From Pithys albifrons albifrons (lineage: Eukaryota; Chordata; Aves; Passeriformes; Thamnophilidae): a stretch of DNA of 64,000 nt. The notes under the pieces are model-generated. The model saw only the letters and a program-made list of their open reading frames with translations, did not search any database and was not told where the DNA came from. Shown here in pieces: positions 36,267 through 56,400 of the stretch. Numbering within the stretch: position 1 is the stretch's first letter; every line of letters begins with the position of its first letter. The stretch is taken from the NCBI RefSeq assembly GCF_047495875.1, contig NC_092466.1:18534561-18598560 (forward strand). Reading direction: 5' to 3'. A program made the translations under genes and the position numbers.

Positions 36267-38833
36267 GTAAGTGGCATATAACCAATGGCATGATTTATGG
36301 ATTGCTAGAGGACTTCAATTAAATAATGTCAAATGGAACATATTCAAGAGCATGTACTGTTGTGCTGTAATTTGCTTAAGCAAACTTACTTATTAGAATT
36401 GAGTTGATAGAATATTTGTAGTATCTGTAATGAGTGTCTTTATTTTATAGTATTTCTGAAAGGGACAGAAAAGTTCTACCTAATAATTGTGCCAATTCTA
36501 GCAGCACTTCAGCAATTGTATATAGAAACAGTTGGAGTAATGCCACAGCTGCAATTACAGCTATGTTCAGGTTTAGATGAACCTGTGTGACCTTAGGGTG
36601 TTAGTTTGGGACAGAACAAAGTTCCTGAAGGGCTATGTAGTAGTGTTTCTTAGCAGACTTGCTTCAGTGTTCTTAACCCAGTGTAAGGTACATGAGTGTT
36701 TTGGGAATGTGACTGCAAGAAGAGCTGAAAGTGTGCAAATTAGCAGTGTCTAATAGGATAAAGTGATGATGTGTGTGTATTCATTCTTGTCTCTATGTAC
36801 ATGAAACTACTGTTCTGTAAAATGCCAAACATTTCATTAAGGAACAGGCTATGCACGGTATTTCTTGTGGAGCTGGAGTTCTCTTTAATAGCTTGTTGTG
36901 GAGATTGATTATATTTAGATGTAAAGCAAGGAGAAGAGACTAAAGACTATTGATTAGTTGGGAGAAAAAATTCCTTTCTTCCACAGTACTCAGTGACATT
37001 TGTTGCTCTAAGATGTTGCTACTGCATGCTGTAGCAGTCCTGAGCTGTAACTCACTGGTTGGCAGCAGAGCCCTCTGTCTGATTTTTCTGCTTTTTGTGC
37101 TTTATTACTAAATATGGTTTTCATTTAGAGTGCACTAGGCTCAGAAATGCAGCCTTTCCTGCCCTGCTATTTCCCCTCCCCCCCAGTGATTTTTGGCATT
37201 GCATTAGCTGCATTGGTTTGAACAAACCCCCTGACCTCGAACTCTGTTCCAAAAACAGATGGTTGAAAGCCTATTTCCTAATTAGGAAATGGTTTGTCCA
37301 AACCAGTCTTTTCATTCATATTAGATAACGGTTGTACTCCATTCAGTAAATATTTGAATATAAAGAACCTGCTTCCCCAGGAGTTTAATAAATGAAAAAA
37401 ATGCAACCTACTTTCCTTTCCCAATTATAATGATAAAATATCTGAAGCATGCAAAATTAGGGTTTCATTATCCTTGTCTTCTAGGAACTCTGCCCACTCA
37501 GCCTGCAGGAGCAGGGTTGCAGCCATGTCTTGTGGCTTTCTGGCTAGGCAGAGGCAGAGGATCTCAAATGAAGGATTTGAGAGAACTGTCCATGCTTGTT
37601 TCATCCAGGTAGAGGATGAACAGATTGTGGACTCTCTTACTCATTGGCTCTCACTGACCCCATTCTTATTTCATCCTGTGTTTCCAGTATTCCCATGGCA
37701 GAAGGTTTTGGAGACTGTATGCAGAGCCAGCTGGTCCATGGATGACAGCTGTCTCCCTTAGCTGTTAACACATTGCAATTTGTTGAACTCTGCATGGAAG
37801 CCCAGGCTTGGAGTGAGCCAAGTGATTCCCTACCACGCTATAAATTGCAAGCAAATAGTTCTTCTTGAGTCTTGGTATTCAGTGCTTTTTTCTGTAATTG
37901 ACTTTAATACAAAGCCTTCAAAGCATTTTTATTACTTATATTATCTTCCTGTTGCCAGAGGAAGAAAACAGTTTCTTTTTACTGAGACTAAGAACCAACA
38001 TAAATAGCTCTGTCACTCTACAAATGTAGTTTATTAGCTGCTTTGAAATGATGATAGAGCATATGACCTGTTTTTAAAATACATACTGTCTCTGGCTTCA
38101 TTTTAAAACTGGGTTATGATTTTCTGACTGATTAGAGGAAGACTGGAAAAGGCTTGCTGCCCCCTTTCCCCCCACATTTCCCCCCTCCCCCCATTTTTTT
38201 TCTACTTTGGAACATTTCTTTTTCAAAAAGTTAAACATAAACTTAGTTGGCCATCTTCACACAGTGGGTTAATATCTGCATCAGGATACCACCCCTGGTA
38301 CATGCATAGCATTTCATGTGGTTAGTTGTTGTGTAGAACAAGACTAAAAGGGGAAGATGAAGTGCCCTTACCTTTGACAGTTTTCCACGTGTTGGGATTT
38401 CATCAGAGTGATAGAAAAGCAGGAGAAAGTTGTGCTGAATCCAATGCAATGGATCTTTGTTTATGCAGCTGACAGTCCAGTGTTTTCTTTTATCTCCCAC
38501 CCCCAGCTGTGGATTTCTGTGACCAAATTTAGATAAACATTTGCTGCTCCTTGATCTCTCTGCCCATGCTGCAGGGCTGGAAGTCTCCTCTGGAATTCCC
38601 TGGATAATCCCTAGAGCACACAGCCCTTTGCCAGACATGGTTGAAACCTCTCACGCTTTCAGAAGAAAGCCCATTCCCTCGTTCCCTCATATAGCTCAGC
38701 AGCCCTCATGATTGCCATGCCCCTCCTTGCTGTGCTAGTTGCTTTCATAGAGCCATCTCTGTCTTCAAGGGTGGGTCTGCTACCTGAATATGTGGTTTGG
38801 TTTTGTTTTAATTCTTCTCTGCTGTTTTCATAG
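36267..38833 (+). other. ACTA2 intron 1
   Basis: About 2.6 kb, donor gtaagt. It holds the intronic CArG box and a C-rich/T-rich stretch at 38159-38205. No coding exon is recognised. Confidence 0.75.
37277..37286 (+). promoter_or_regulatory. Intronic CArG box in ACTA2 intron 1
   Basis: CCTAATTAGG, a perfect palindromic SRF site within the larger palindrome TTTCCTAATTAGGAAA, about 1.05 kb after the start. Mammalian ACTA2 has a required intron-1 CArG box about 1 kb downstream, so position and type agree. Confidence 0.8.
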
Positions 38834-38876
38834 GGCTGTTTTCTGCCTGGAGGGCCAGAGGACATTGAGGTAGAAG

Positions 38877-45464
<6,588 letters not shown>

Positions 45465-46644
45465 ATTGCTTTATATATTTTCTTAGTGTGAATGTATTCG
45501 GGAAAATACATTCTTATAATTTCATTCCATACACCATTCATCCAAATTAATCTGATTAATTGGATACTGTGTATTTTTTAATACATTTTAATTATGCTAT
45601 GACATTGTTGCTCCTATTTAAAAAACAAAAAGAAAACTCAAAAGCCAAACCGTGCATACGTGGAGATGCCATTACAGCTGGTCTGAAGCTCCATCTTGTG
45701 ACATGAATTTGTTACTACACTGTTCTGGGCTTATTAGAAAAGGCATAGGTACCTTTGGCTCAGTGATACCAATGCCAGAAAATGCTCACCTATCAGACTG
45801 CACGTTCTCAAAGTTCAGCCTCAGAAAACATTTTAATCCACAAACAGAACCTATTGTGATTTTTCTAAAGTTCTTGGCAGTACAAAAGGAGCATAACATC
45901 TGTTCAATGTTGGGATGAGCATGAGCACACCGCTTTGCATCTGCTCTATCCAGAAATACTATCTCTCCACATCACTTGTAGATGCACAGCTGTCAAGCTA
46001 ATTTCTTACAGGGTACAATGTGTACCACAACATTTCTGTGTTTTCTTTGAAGAAACAAAACCTGTTCCTTTGGGAGCATATCTAAACACTAATAATAGGT
46101 TGAACATATGATTTTTTTTAGCATATGCCCTCAGGATGAGTGCAGCCTACTCTTTTTATGTTGTGAATTCTAGCAAGAGCTGAAGTAATTAAGCTGGCTT
46201 AATACACTTTCTCTTCAGAACTTTTTTTTGGGGCAAAGGGGGTAAGTAATGTAATCAAAGTAGCTAAAATAATATAGACAATTTTCTTCTTCTGTGATTT
46301 TTCTGATTCCTTTTATAATCTTCAATACAACAAAACTGATAGTCAGCTGGAAGTATATACATAGAAGCTGAAGCCAGTGATACTGTCTGAAAAGTATATA
46401 TATATGAATAAAGAATTCACTGAGACAGACCTGGAAAAAGTCACCTCTAAGCACCTTGCTGCAATCTGTATTCATTAGAGTTCAGAATAAAGGATGCTAT
46501 TTATTTTTGTCAACCTGTTTTCTTCTCTAAATTCATTAGTTTATTTCACTTGCCTGTTACTTGTTATCTTTCAAACTGTAAACTCTTTGCAACAGCACCT
46601 GTTATTTAAAGTGTAGGTAATCTATGTTCTTGGAACAGTTACTA

Positions 46645-46650
46645 AATAAA
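46645..46650 (+). terminator. Candidate ACTA2 polyadenylation signal
   Basis: AATAAA with a T/GT-rich stretch 25-40 nt downstream. Two earlier AATAAA at 46407-46412 and 46486-46491 may give shorter transcripts. No canonical signal exists in the first 900 nt after the stop codon. Confidence 0.5.
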
Positions 46651-47145
46651 CTCTTGTAAAAGCAAATAACTTCGTATGGTTCTTCCTTCTAACTCTATCT
46701 AGGTCCTTTTATCTTACACTGGATAGATCCAGGGATTCATTTTCAGGATAAGAAGTGTCTTTCAATTTAGTTTCAACTGGAAGATTGCTGAAGAAGAGAT
46801 ATTTCTCCAAAGGACTCTGATGCATCTCTGCTACTCCAAGATGTGATGAGGCTTAGCTCTCAGGTAAAGCATTTGTGTTTTCTTAAGTGTTTTTTTTCTG
46901 TTAGCTGAAACTTGAGCTGTACAAAGGTGGAACGGAAAAAAGGATGAAAAAAAAATCACCCAAACTGATATATTTGCCTCTACTACATATAAATTTACTG
47001 AAGCAGTAAATAGATGTACAGAGCTGGAAGACGCAAAAAGCCAACCACTGTTAAAAATCTCTAATTCTCAGAAGGCAATTAATTCCAACAAGTGATAAAT
47101 GAAACATTACTTATTTCAATACAGTTACTATTGTTTGAAGACCAT

Positions 47146-47151
47146 TTTATT
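47146..47151 (-). terminator. STAMBPL1 polyadenylation signal
   Basis: AATAAA on the minus strand 225 nt after the stop codon, the first canonical signal. The predicted 3' end is about 450 bp from that of ACTA2 on the other strand. Confidence 0.65.
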
Positions 47152-47375
47152 GTGTTGTATAGGTGAGATTTGTTTACAGATTCAGGGGTAATGCCACTGA
47201 ATTCCATCTTGACAGAGCAACAAAATAACTCCAAAACAGGCTAGAGCAATAAATATCAAACCATTCAATCTAAAATGTATAAATATAAAAGTAATTTCTG
47301 AAAATGTAGGAAAAACAGGAATCCATTTTTCTGTTTTGGCTGTTTGTAGAATAACATTGATATCGTCCATCTGTA

Positions 47376-47432
47376 TCACCTCAGATCCAGCACAATTATC
47401 TTTATGTCTTTCCCAACCACATGGGTACATGG
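47376..47432 (-). CDS. STAMBPL1: STAMBPL1 exon 10, C-terminus and stop
   Basis: Acceptor gacttcttctgcag, then 57 nt encoding [18 protein letters not shown] and TGA. The [11 protein letters not shown] end is that of the family. A longer frame in another phase across the same place (47182-47559) is a shadow. Confidence 0.92.
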   Translation of the reverse strand, partial: PCTHVVGKDIKIIVLDLR

Positions 47433-50400
47433 CTGCAGAAGAAGTCAATCCATTACTCACAGAAATCAGTTTCAGTAAAATAGCCAGTAACCTCATCCAT
47501 GAACTAGGTCTGTAAAGGACCACTGAAAAGGATCTACTTGGAACAAAAAATCTTAACATTTTTCAGAGTTAGACAACTTCTCATTACCCCTACAATCAAC
47601 AATAAAAGAACAAAACAAAGAACCTTGACTTCCCCTTTTGAGGACTAATACTGACATTTGTAAAGTCTGACAATAAAGTAATTTCCACTGTCTCTCAGGA
47701 TTATTTCCCTGTTTTTGTTCACTTTATTTTGAGCTATATGCGATGCTTCTGTATTTAAAGTGAGGCCTATTTAAAAAACTTACTTATTAAAGGTAAGGAC
47801 TTATCAGAAATGTTACTGTTATCTGGAAGATGACTCTGACTAATTCTACTGTTCACCCATACATATAGCTTACTAAGTTATTAAAACAGCAAAAGATACA
47901 GTAGCCAGGGGAAAATTTTGGGCAATGAAAGAAATAGGGCTTAACCTACTTACAGCTGCACTTTTTAGCAGCTAGGATGTTGGGACATTACAGTTGGAGA
48001 GGTAAACTGGTTTTAGTCTAAAACCTGAAGAGCTCAGGAATTACTCCCATTTGAAAGTGTGGCTTTTGCTCCTTCAGAAAGCAGGTAAGAATGTTGAGTG
48101 ATGGTAATTGCCTCTGGTTAGCCACCATTTGAATGGCAGCATGTAACACTCATTACATGGCTGCTACTGACTGCTTAAGTAGTCTCCTGCTGTCTACCTT
48201 AGTCAATTAACAGTAATGAATCTTTAAAACAGGGAGAAAGTAATTAAGAAATCTAACCTCAGGCACATGTGATTTCTATTTGTAGCAGAACAACGAAAAA
48301 GAATTTGACTAGTCAAAACCATGTTGGATTATTTACTTACATTAAATAACCTAGGGTCCTTTGTATGTGGATGGAATCCCTTCTTTTTACAAGCAGAAAC
48401 TTCTAGCATGCCAGCATTAGTAAGTCTGAAGATGCCAGTGCTGGAAAGCAAAACAAGACATTCCTGTTACACACTGCTCCGATAATACGTGTTCTGGGTT
48501 TCACATGCAAATTGTTAGCTTAAGAGAAAGACAACAAAATGGCACTTTGTGACCTTTGATACACAGGAGCCCAGGCTGAGATGGATTTTTAAATCAAAGG
48601 GAGTTGTATTCCTATAAAGGAAGAGATGATGAGGGGAAGGGGAGAAAAAGAATCACAGTACTGATGCTATTCCCATTAGGCAGGTTAGCCTACTGCGGGC
48701 TAAGGCTAGGTCATACAGGCACAGGTACAAAGCAGAAACTTAGGTGTTCTGGATTGCATTTCACCCAGGGCACCTTAAAAGAGAACAGCCTTTAAGCTAG
48801 CTGTGTAAATGACTGGTGGTGATTACCACTCTTTTAGGTAATCACATAATACAAAGCATTAGAAAATGCCCTGCTGCACATGTATTGAACAAAATGTTAG
48901 AAACCCCACCCTTGTGTAAAGAAGATTGATACCTATTTAGCTGCAGGACAGCACCTGATAATAAATGTTACAGGTTAGAATTGGTTACAGAGTATCGGCA
49001 TAAAGTTTGAAACTAGTTTGGAAGATCAGAAATTTGAAAAGCAATACAGACATGCTCATGGTTACAAAGATCAATGTTTGTGCACTTGCCACTGAATCTG
49101 TATTCACAGCTCTGCTACCAGAATGGCCCATATACGAAGTTAGCCATCCTGGACAGGATTCATTGAAGCCACATCTACAGAGGTAGAAGGCCAGAAAGGT
49201 TGGTTGAAGAAATGCAGTCTAAACAATGCAGTTAGGCCTGGTGCCTTGATATGCCAAGCACGCAGAAAGAGAATCACAAAACTGATATGGTCAGAAGGAA
49301 CCTCTGAAGATTGCCTGGTCCAACACATCTGCTTTGGCAGAACCAGCTTGAGCAGGTTGCCAAGACCATGCCCAGTCAAGGTTTTGAGTATCTCCAAGGA
49401 TGAAGAGTTCACACTCTCTCTGGGAAACTTGTTCCATTACAAACCTTCACATTAATATTTACATGGTTCCAGTTTCTTCCAAATACATATTGTTCATATT
49501 TCATGGCGTAAAAAAATAGATTATCATAAAAAAACCCCTGATCTTTATGCTTCTGCTTCACAAACTGCAATTTTCATATCATTCTAGAGAAATATGCCTA
49601 ACTTCCCTCCACTTCCTCAATCAGACAGAATGAATATAGATCTGTGGTAGGGCATGGGCAATGAGGACTCCAGAAGAATAGCTTGTGAATTACTACTTTG
49701 TTGAGCTGAATATAAATAAAATTTAAAATCTGGGTCTGGGAACGGAGGAAGAGAGAGAAACCAAAACCAATGCAGTGCATAGAGACTGACTGAAACGCCA
49801 AGTCTGAGCAACTTACAGAAAAAAACGAACACTATATTTGTGCCCTTTATCTGAGTTGACATGTACTCTTTACATTTGATCAAATTCTTTTGAGAAGGAG
49901 CAGGGAAAAGTATCTAAATATTACTTAAAAAATCAGAACTCACTCATTATGCTTTGGTGAACAAACAATTGCAATGGCCTCTGGCAACATTAGCTGATAA
50001 GAACAATGAGTATGAAGATCAACACTGGATAAGAACGCAGTTTGTGTTGGATGTGTCTACAAAAAGAAAGGGAAAACTCAACATCATGAAATATTTCTTA
50101 CAAACTAAGGTCAACATAAAATTCAAGAAGGAACTGTAATTTGTAACAAGTGAAAGCATCATTATTTCCCCAGGTTAGTTTCTTAATTTATTAACCGAGA
50201 TTCTATATTGTTAGGGTGGCTTTTCAGGATGACATTTGTGGTGGCACATTCACAATCAGATATATATATATATATGCAGTTTTCTGATCATGGAGGGGCA
50301 AAAAAGTAGAATAAAGAAGCACAAGAAAAAAGGGAATTCCTCAATTGTCCAAGTCCCTAAGAGTGAAATTAATATAAAGTTTCAGTAACACAATATCTCC

Positions 50401-53400
50401 CCTCCCCAACTTTTGAATATGGCATCAGAAATTAATAAAATACCCCTAAATCAGCATAAGCAAAAGTTGCACTGGCAAAAGCAGGCCCATCAACAGAAAG
50501 CTTCAATTGCATTAAGAAATACTCCTCTGTGGAGAATGTTAATGTTGATTTACAACACTACAATTAGAATTAAGTAAGCAAATTAATTTGGATGATTCCA
50601 GTTGTTTCTTTAATTTATTTCCAGGTTTCTTTTTCACATAGTATGTAGAGACAATATAGAAAAGCCAAAATGTATGAATCATACATACATGGATCCAACC
50701 CAAAGTGAGGAGATCATACTGATCCTGAATACCAAATAATTCTTCCACATTCTCCATGTCACAGTAGTCTGGTCCTGCAGTTTGCTTTGGCACAATTACA
50801 TGCGTAATAGTAAATTCATTATGTGTCTGTAAAACAAACATTGACTTAGAGCAGAACAAACTGACTAGTGAGTAAGTGCTGAATCAGAAGCTGAAAGATG
50901 TCAGCTTATCAGCTAAAACAAAACAGTATAGCTCCACTGATTCCAGTGTGGCTCTAGTAACATACTGTATCTGAAAATATGCATTAGCGTTTTATTATAA
51001 AAGCATACAGAGTGCTATTAGTCACAAGACAAGATTCTGGTATTTCAATGTTCTCAGAGACCAGTGTGAAAAGATTGTCCTTTAAAGTAATTAAAAACAT
51101 ATAAAAGAGGTTTGAGAAAAATATAATTATTTTCTGTAAAACTTGGAACTTGGAACTTGCTATTCTTTCTCTTCATACAATTCAAATACACTTGGGGGCA
51201 TCTTTAAAATTCTTTGTATGTCAGCATCAGTCATGCCATCTTTCCCTGCATTGTTTTATCTAGGTCAAAGGGAAAAAAAAACAGCCTGAAAATCAGATGT
51301 TCTACAGCTTGATAGGGAGATTTTCTTCTTCTTTTTTGTTGTGGCATTATGAATTTGATGACTCCAGTGGATTCTAGCAGTCTTTATATTTCATTGTCCT
51401 GTAACTAAACCTCACTTACCTTAGATGAATGCCAGAGAAAGGACTCGAAAAGGCCTGTGTTGTACAGCATGCTGAAAAACTTGCTACATTTTATAACAGC
51501 AGCAGTGTACTTTGATCAGATGTTTCCCCAGTAAAGAAAGCCCACAACCCTGAAGTGATCACTCAGGTTATAATATGAAGTTCCTTACATTAAAGACTAA
51601 CTATTTAGATCTACTCTGAAATCAATACATCACAGGATAATACAGTACAATCAAATATGTTTTCCCCATATGAATGTGAAGGTTAAACTGTACCAGTTTT
51701 CCACAGAGAATTCCACATGTCTCTATTCCTCTTATCGTATTTGCCTCTGCTAGCAGCAGAAATTTGTGACAGAGATCCCTGGGCAAAATGACACCTCTGA
51801 GTGCTTCGGCCAATTGAGCTAACCAAGAATAAAAAAATAAAAACAAAAAAGAAAGAGATAGCAAGATAAAAAGGTATTTACAGCTTTCTCTAAAATCAGG
51901 AAATATACAAAGTATATATTACATTACATTATATTATAGAAAAACGAAATAATTATACTTACCACATCATAGATATCTAATAAGAATAAATCTACAGCAC
52001 AAGCGCTTCATCTAATTTGAAGTGACCAGCCCATAAGATATGCTTGCTAGCCTGTCCCTGAGGTGACCGTGAGCTGATAGTATTCCCCAGGCCAGGGCTT
52101 TCCGGAGTGAACCACTGCAGGTTCTGCTTCTGCTCCTTTGAAGTCCCATGGCAAGATTCAGACTTCATTCCAGAGGAACACTAAGTCTCACTCTGTAGAT
52201 CCATCTATTGGTACTCAGCTGGAAAAAGTGAAACTGCAACTAACACCCTCTCTTAAAAATGAAGAAACTATAGGGAACTATTGTGTGTACACTAACCTGT
52301 TCATGTTTATTTCACTAGGGAAATCCTCACAGTAAATAAATACATATCCAGGTAGACAAAATAAAATAGAGAAAAAAAAATCTCTGCACTTACTCTGAAC
52401 AGCACTTAGAGTAGCCACTGGTTTTAAGACCCGGTTTACTGGAGGCGAATGTTCAGCACAGCCAGATGTACTACTCCTTTCTTTTTTCTCAAGCAGTGCA
52501 GTAGATAAGGAACTGTTCTCTTGTACAGAAATACAAGATAACATGCTTCCATCTATCTGTTCAGACATAGCCATGCTCTCTTTGTTTTTCTGATCTCGAG
52601 CTAGTTCTTGCTTCTTAAGCTGATCCTCAAAGAATTGAAACTGTTCTGATTCAAGCTGCTGTTGCCGCATATGTGCAATTCGTTTCTTCTCTGCCTCTAT
52701 CAGCTTTTGATGCTCTAATTTCTTCAGAATTTCAATGTTACATTTGTTCTGAAACATATGCAATATAATGTCATCCTCAGAAAACTAAAAAAGTTACAAA
52801 AAATGAAGGCAAAGCAGCAGTCTTACAGTTTAATAAAGCCATCAAATACTGTCATTAAAAGGTAGTCTTTCAGAACCTATTTGCTGAACTGGAAAATACA
52901 ACTATACCCCCAAAGGCAGTATGGAAAAGATAATTGGTATTTAAGGGAGGGAAACAAAAATACATGTTTTCTCAGATGCTCTTTCCAAGTCAAGTATTTA
53001 AACTACAAATCCTGCTTTCAGTGACTTCAATACACAAGATGCAGGTATTTATAGTTACTTAGAGACTCAGTTCAAACTTGAGCACATTTGGAGCCAACAG
53101 ACTTTTCCCACTTATAAATTTCAACTAAATCCTCTTTATGAAACAGAACCAGAGTGTACCAAAGACCTATTGAGATATTTGTAGACAGTTATTAAGTAAA
53201 TATGATAGCACATGTATTTCTTAGCACACACTTGCATTACTTATTTTCAAATGACAAGCTGATTCTAAAGAAAAAATGAAAAGTCATTACTAATCAGCCC
53301 AGAAAATTATTAAGTTCTTGTAGACCTGGCATTTTACTCCTTACTTTTTAAGTTTTATGAGATAGAAAAATACTCATGCCAATAATTATTTACTTACCAT

Positions 53401-56400
53401 AAAAAACTTACCTTTTTTTGCATGTATTCTTGATATTCTAAATTGTATTTTTTTAAAAGATCTCTTTTCAATTCATCTGTTCGTGGAAATGCAACCTCCT
53501 TCAGTTTCTTTGGGGTGGGATGGGGGAAAAAGACAGATAAGTTTACTTTTCACTTTTTAAAAGAACCACCTGGAAAACAAACTCAGCTGTAATACAGATT
53601 AAAAAAAATACAAAATAGAAAAAAGCCCTGCTCTTCTCTCAGTGGAAAAAATGGAGGAAATACACACTAAATTATCAGCTTATGGAACTTCTACAGCACA
53701 GTGATTTCAATAAAGATACATTAATTTGTATTAGTGAAAGTTGTGACACAGCTACTTCTTATTTCAAAGCAAGTCTAGCCCCTTTACTAGCAATCTGTTT
53801 TCTCTGTTTTGTTTAATAGGTACATTTTTGTTGTATGTGTAATTTATAAAAACAAGCTAAGGCAAATTTTCAAAGTTTCAAGTACGATCATGGCATTGAC
53901 TTCCCAGTCTGAAATATGTCTGAATATGCCTGTTTCCAGGTGGGGGAAAAAACAACCATTCCTTTGAAGAGACAGCTTACCTGTAACTTTGTGTGACAGC
54001 CCTGGCAGGCAAAACAATATTGTTTGTAAAAACAAAACCAATGCCCACTGTTTTCTACTGATGTGATGGCTACTACAAAGTAATTCAGAGGATGTAGGCA
54101 AGGGAGGCAAAGAGACTATGTGCTTAATCCTACTGAGTGCCATAGGAGGAGGCATGTTAGATGCCCTTTCTCAATAGGGATGTTTTCCCTAGGTTGTGGG
54201 CCATAGTCAAAACTTTAGCATGAAGTGTTTTGATTTTGAATGTAATATTCAGCTTTAACAGTAGACAAAGCATGCAAATAGGGGAGCATTAAGCAAGAGA
54301 CACTTGTGCTCCTTGTAACAATTCTCTCTGGGCAATTTCAGCTGTTTTAAGTTCAGTATAAGGCTATTTTTAAAATGTATTTTCTAGAGAGGGAAAAAAA
54401 ACAAGGTAAAACTATTTTTTTATAAAAGTGGAGGGAAAAAATCTGGTAAAAACTAAGCAAATACATATTTGGTAATAAAGGAAAAATATACTTTGCTTAT
54501 TTAGCAGAGTAAGCAAATACTGCACAGACACCAGTAATGCCACACATCTCTCACTCTGTTTGCAATTGTCAGTTTGGACCATTATCCACTCACATAACTG
54601 GGACCAGAACCAAACTAAGTACTGTTAAAATAGCGTATTTTTAATATGTGAGCTTTCAGAAACAGATGTACCCAAGTCTCCAACAGTCTACCAACTTATT
54701 CAGAGACCATTCTCATTCACCTTTCAGATCAATAATTTAATTTCCAGTAACGATCAAGTAATTAAACCAAAACAAAACGTGAATGACTAGTGGAGAAAGG
54801 TATCAGCAATTCAAGCTGTGGTGGCTGCCATGAGCTATGTGTGTACCAGGGGAAAAGGAGTGCCAGGAAAAAAATGGGAAATTCTGTGCAAAACCTTTCT
54901 TAAATGCCAGGAAATCATAAGCCTACCTTAATAATATCTTGTTTTTCTGGTACTGCACATTGGTGATAGTCTCGGTGACTGGGCAGCTTTTCTACAAATA
55001 ACCTAGAAAATTAAACACACATGTGTTTGCCTCAGAAGTCAGAGAAATATCCATAATAGCTTTTATGCTGGCAGAAAAAACAGATTCACATAACTGTTAA
55101 ACACTAAATTCCAGATGACTTGGAGCAGGTTTCTACACATGTTTGAAATAACACATTATTGTATGGACCTGCATGGGACACACAAGATAAGGAGAGGAGA
55201 TTATTTTCCACATCTAATATATATTTCGGTTTTCATTAGTAGTGGGTTGGGTTAAGGAAAAGGACTAACTAGCAGGCAGCAACTAAAAATATCCGTCAAA
55301 AACACGCTCCACTCTAGTCAGTGTTAACAAATACTATTTCTACTCTCTTTATCTGACCTTAGCCAAAATGCTGAATATTACATGGAAGTCAAGAATGTGG
55401 CACTGGCTATCATTAAAGCAGGTTTTTTTAGCAGACCAAGCTTCCCTTCTAACTGCAAGATTATTAATCTACCCAACGGATAAATTATGGTAATACTTAA
55501 AATGCAAGGAGTTTGGAATACACAACTGCTATCATTCTTTCAGCAAGCTGCACAATGTTCACCTCCAGGCCCTCTTTTTACAGATATAGATACATTTAAA
55601 ATCAAATGGGATAAGAAAGGTTTGGTTTAGTTTTCAGAGTATGAGGAAAATAAGGAGGGAGGAAGGATGTCTCCTATTACAAAGATTTTAAAATATGCAT
55701 AATAAATAAAACCTCTCAGAAGTAATAAAACAAACCAAGAAACTATAGAAAAACTAGCTAGGTTAAACATTTAAATCTGCCACTGATACAGTTTTTGTCT
55801 GTCTATTCTGACAGTTGTAACAAAAGCTGGGCCAGATTTGTTCTTTTGGAGTGTGGAGAATAATCATACAATGAACATTCCATTTATTTCTGTAAGAAAC
55901 AATAAATTATACTTAATTATTTTGGGGAAGAAAAGTGAAAGAAAAGCAAAGAGCCTTTTTTCCCCATGTTTTTTAAGTGCTGTGCAATCCTACCATCTTT
56001 AAGATCAGTAGACACTCATGGGATATAACTACTAAAGGCTCAGAAATCTTATCTAAACATTACTTTTTAAGTCAGATACTGTATTTAATCAACATGCTGA
56101 CATATACAGAACAGTCTCCGAGCAACAGTACTCATAGTATGGCCTGGCACAGTAAACTCCAACCTCTGTATAGTAGTCCTGACTTCATGCCTAGCATTTA
56201 AGAGATGGATAGGATCCCATATGAACAGGTGACATGCAATTTTAACAAAGCCCATGTTTGACATAAAGACCTCCAGAGAACAAAGCTACTCTGCAAGAAT
56301 ACACTGAACAATTTTTTTCTTCATCTAAAGCGGTTTCACTGCAGCTTTCCATTTCAGTTTACTCAGAATTATAAGCTGTAATGACTTCAATTGGTTTCTT

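Noticed and set aside
47182..47559. 125-codon minus-strand frame with a hydrophobic end
   Set aside because: It overlaps STAMBPL1 exon 10 in another phase; the true phase gives the family C-terminus [11 protein letters not shown].
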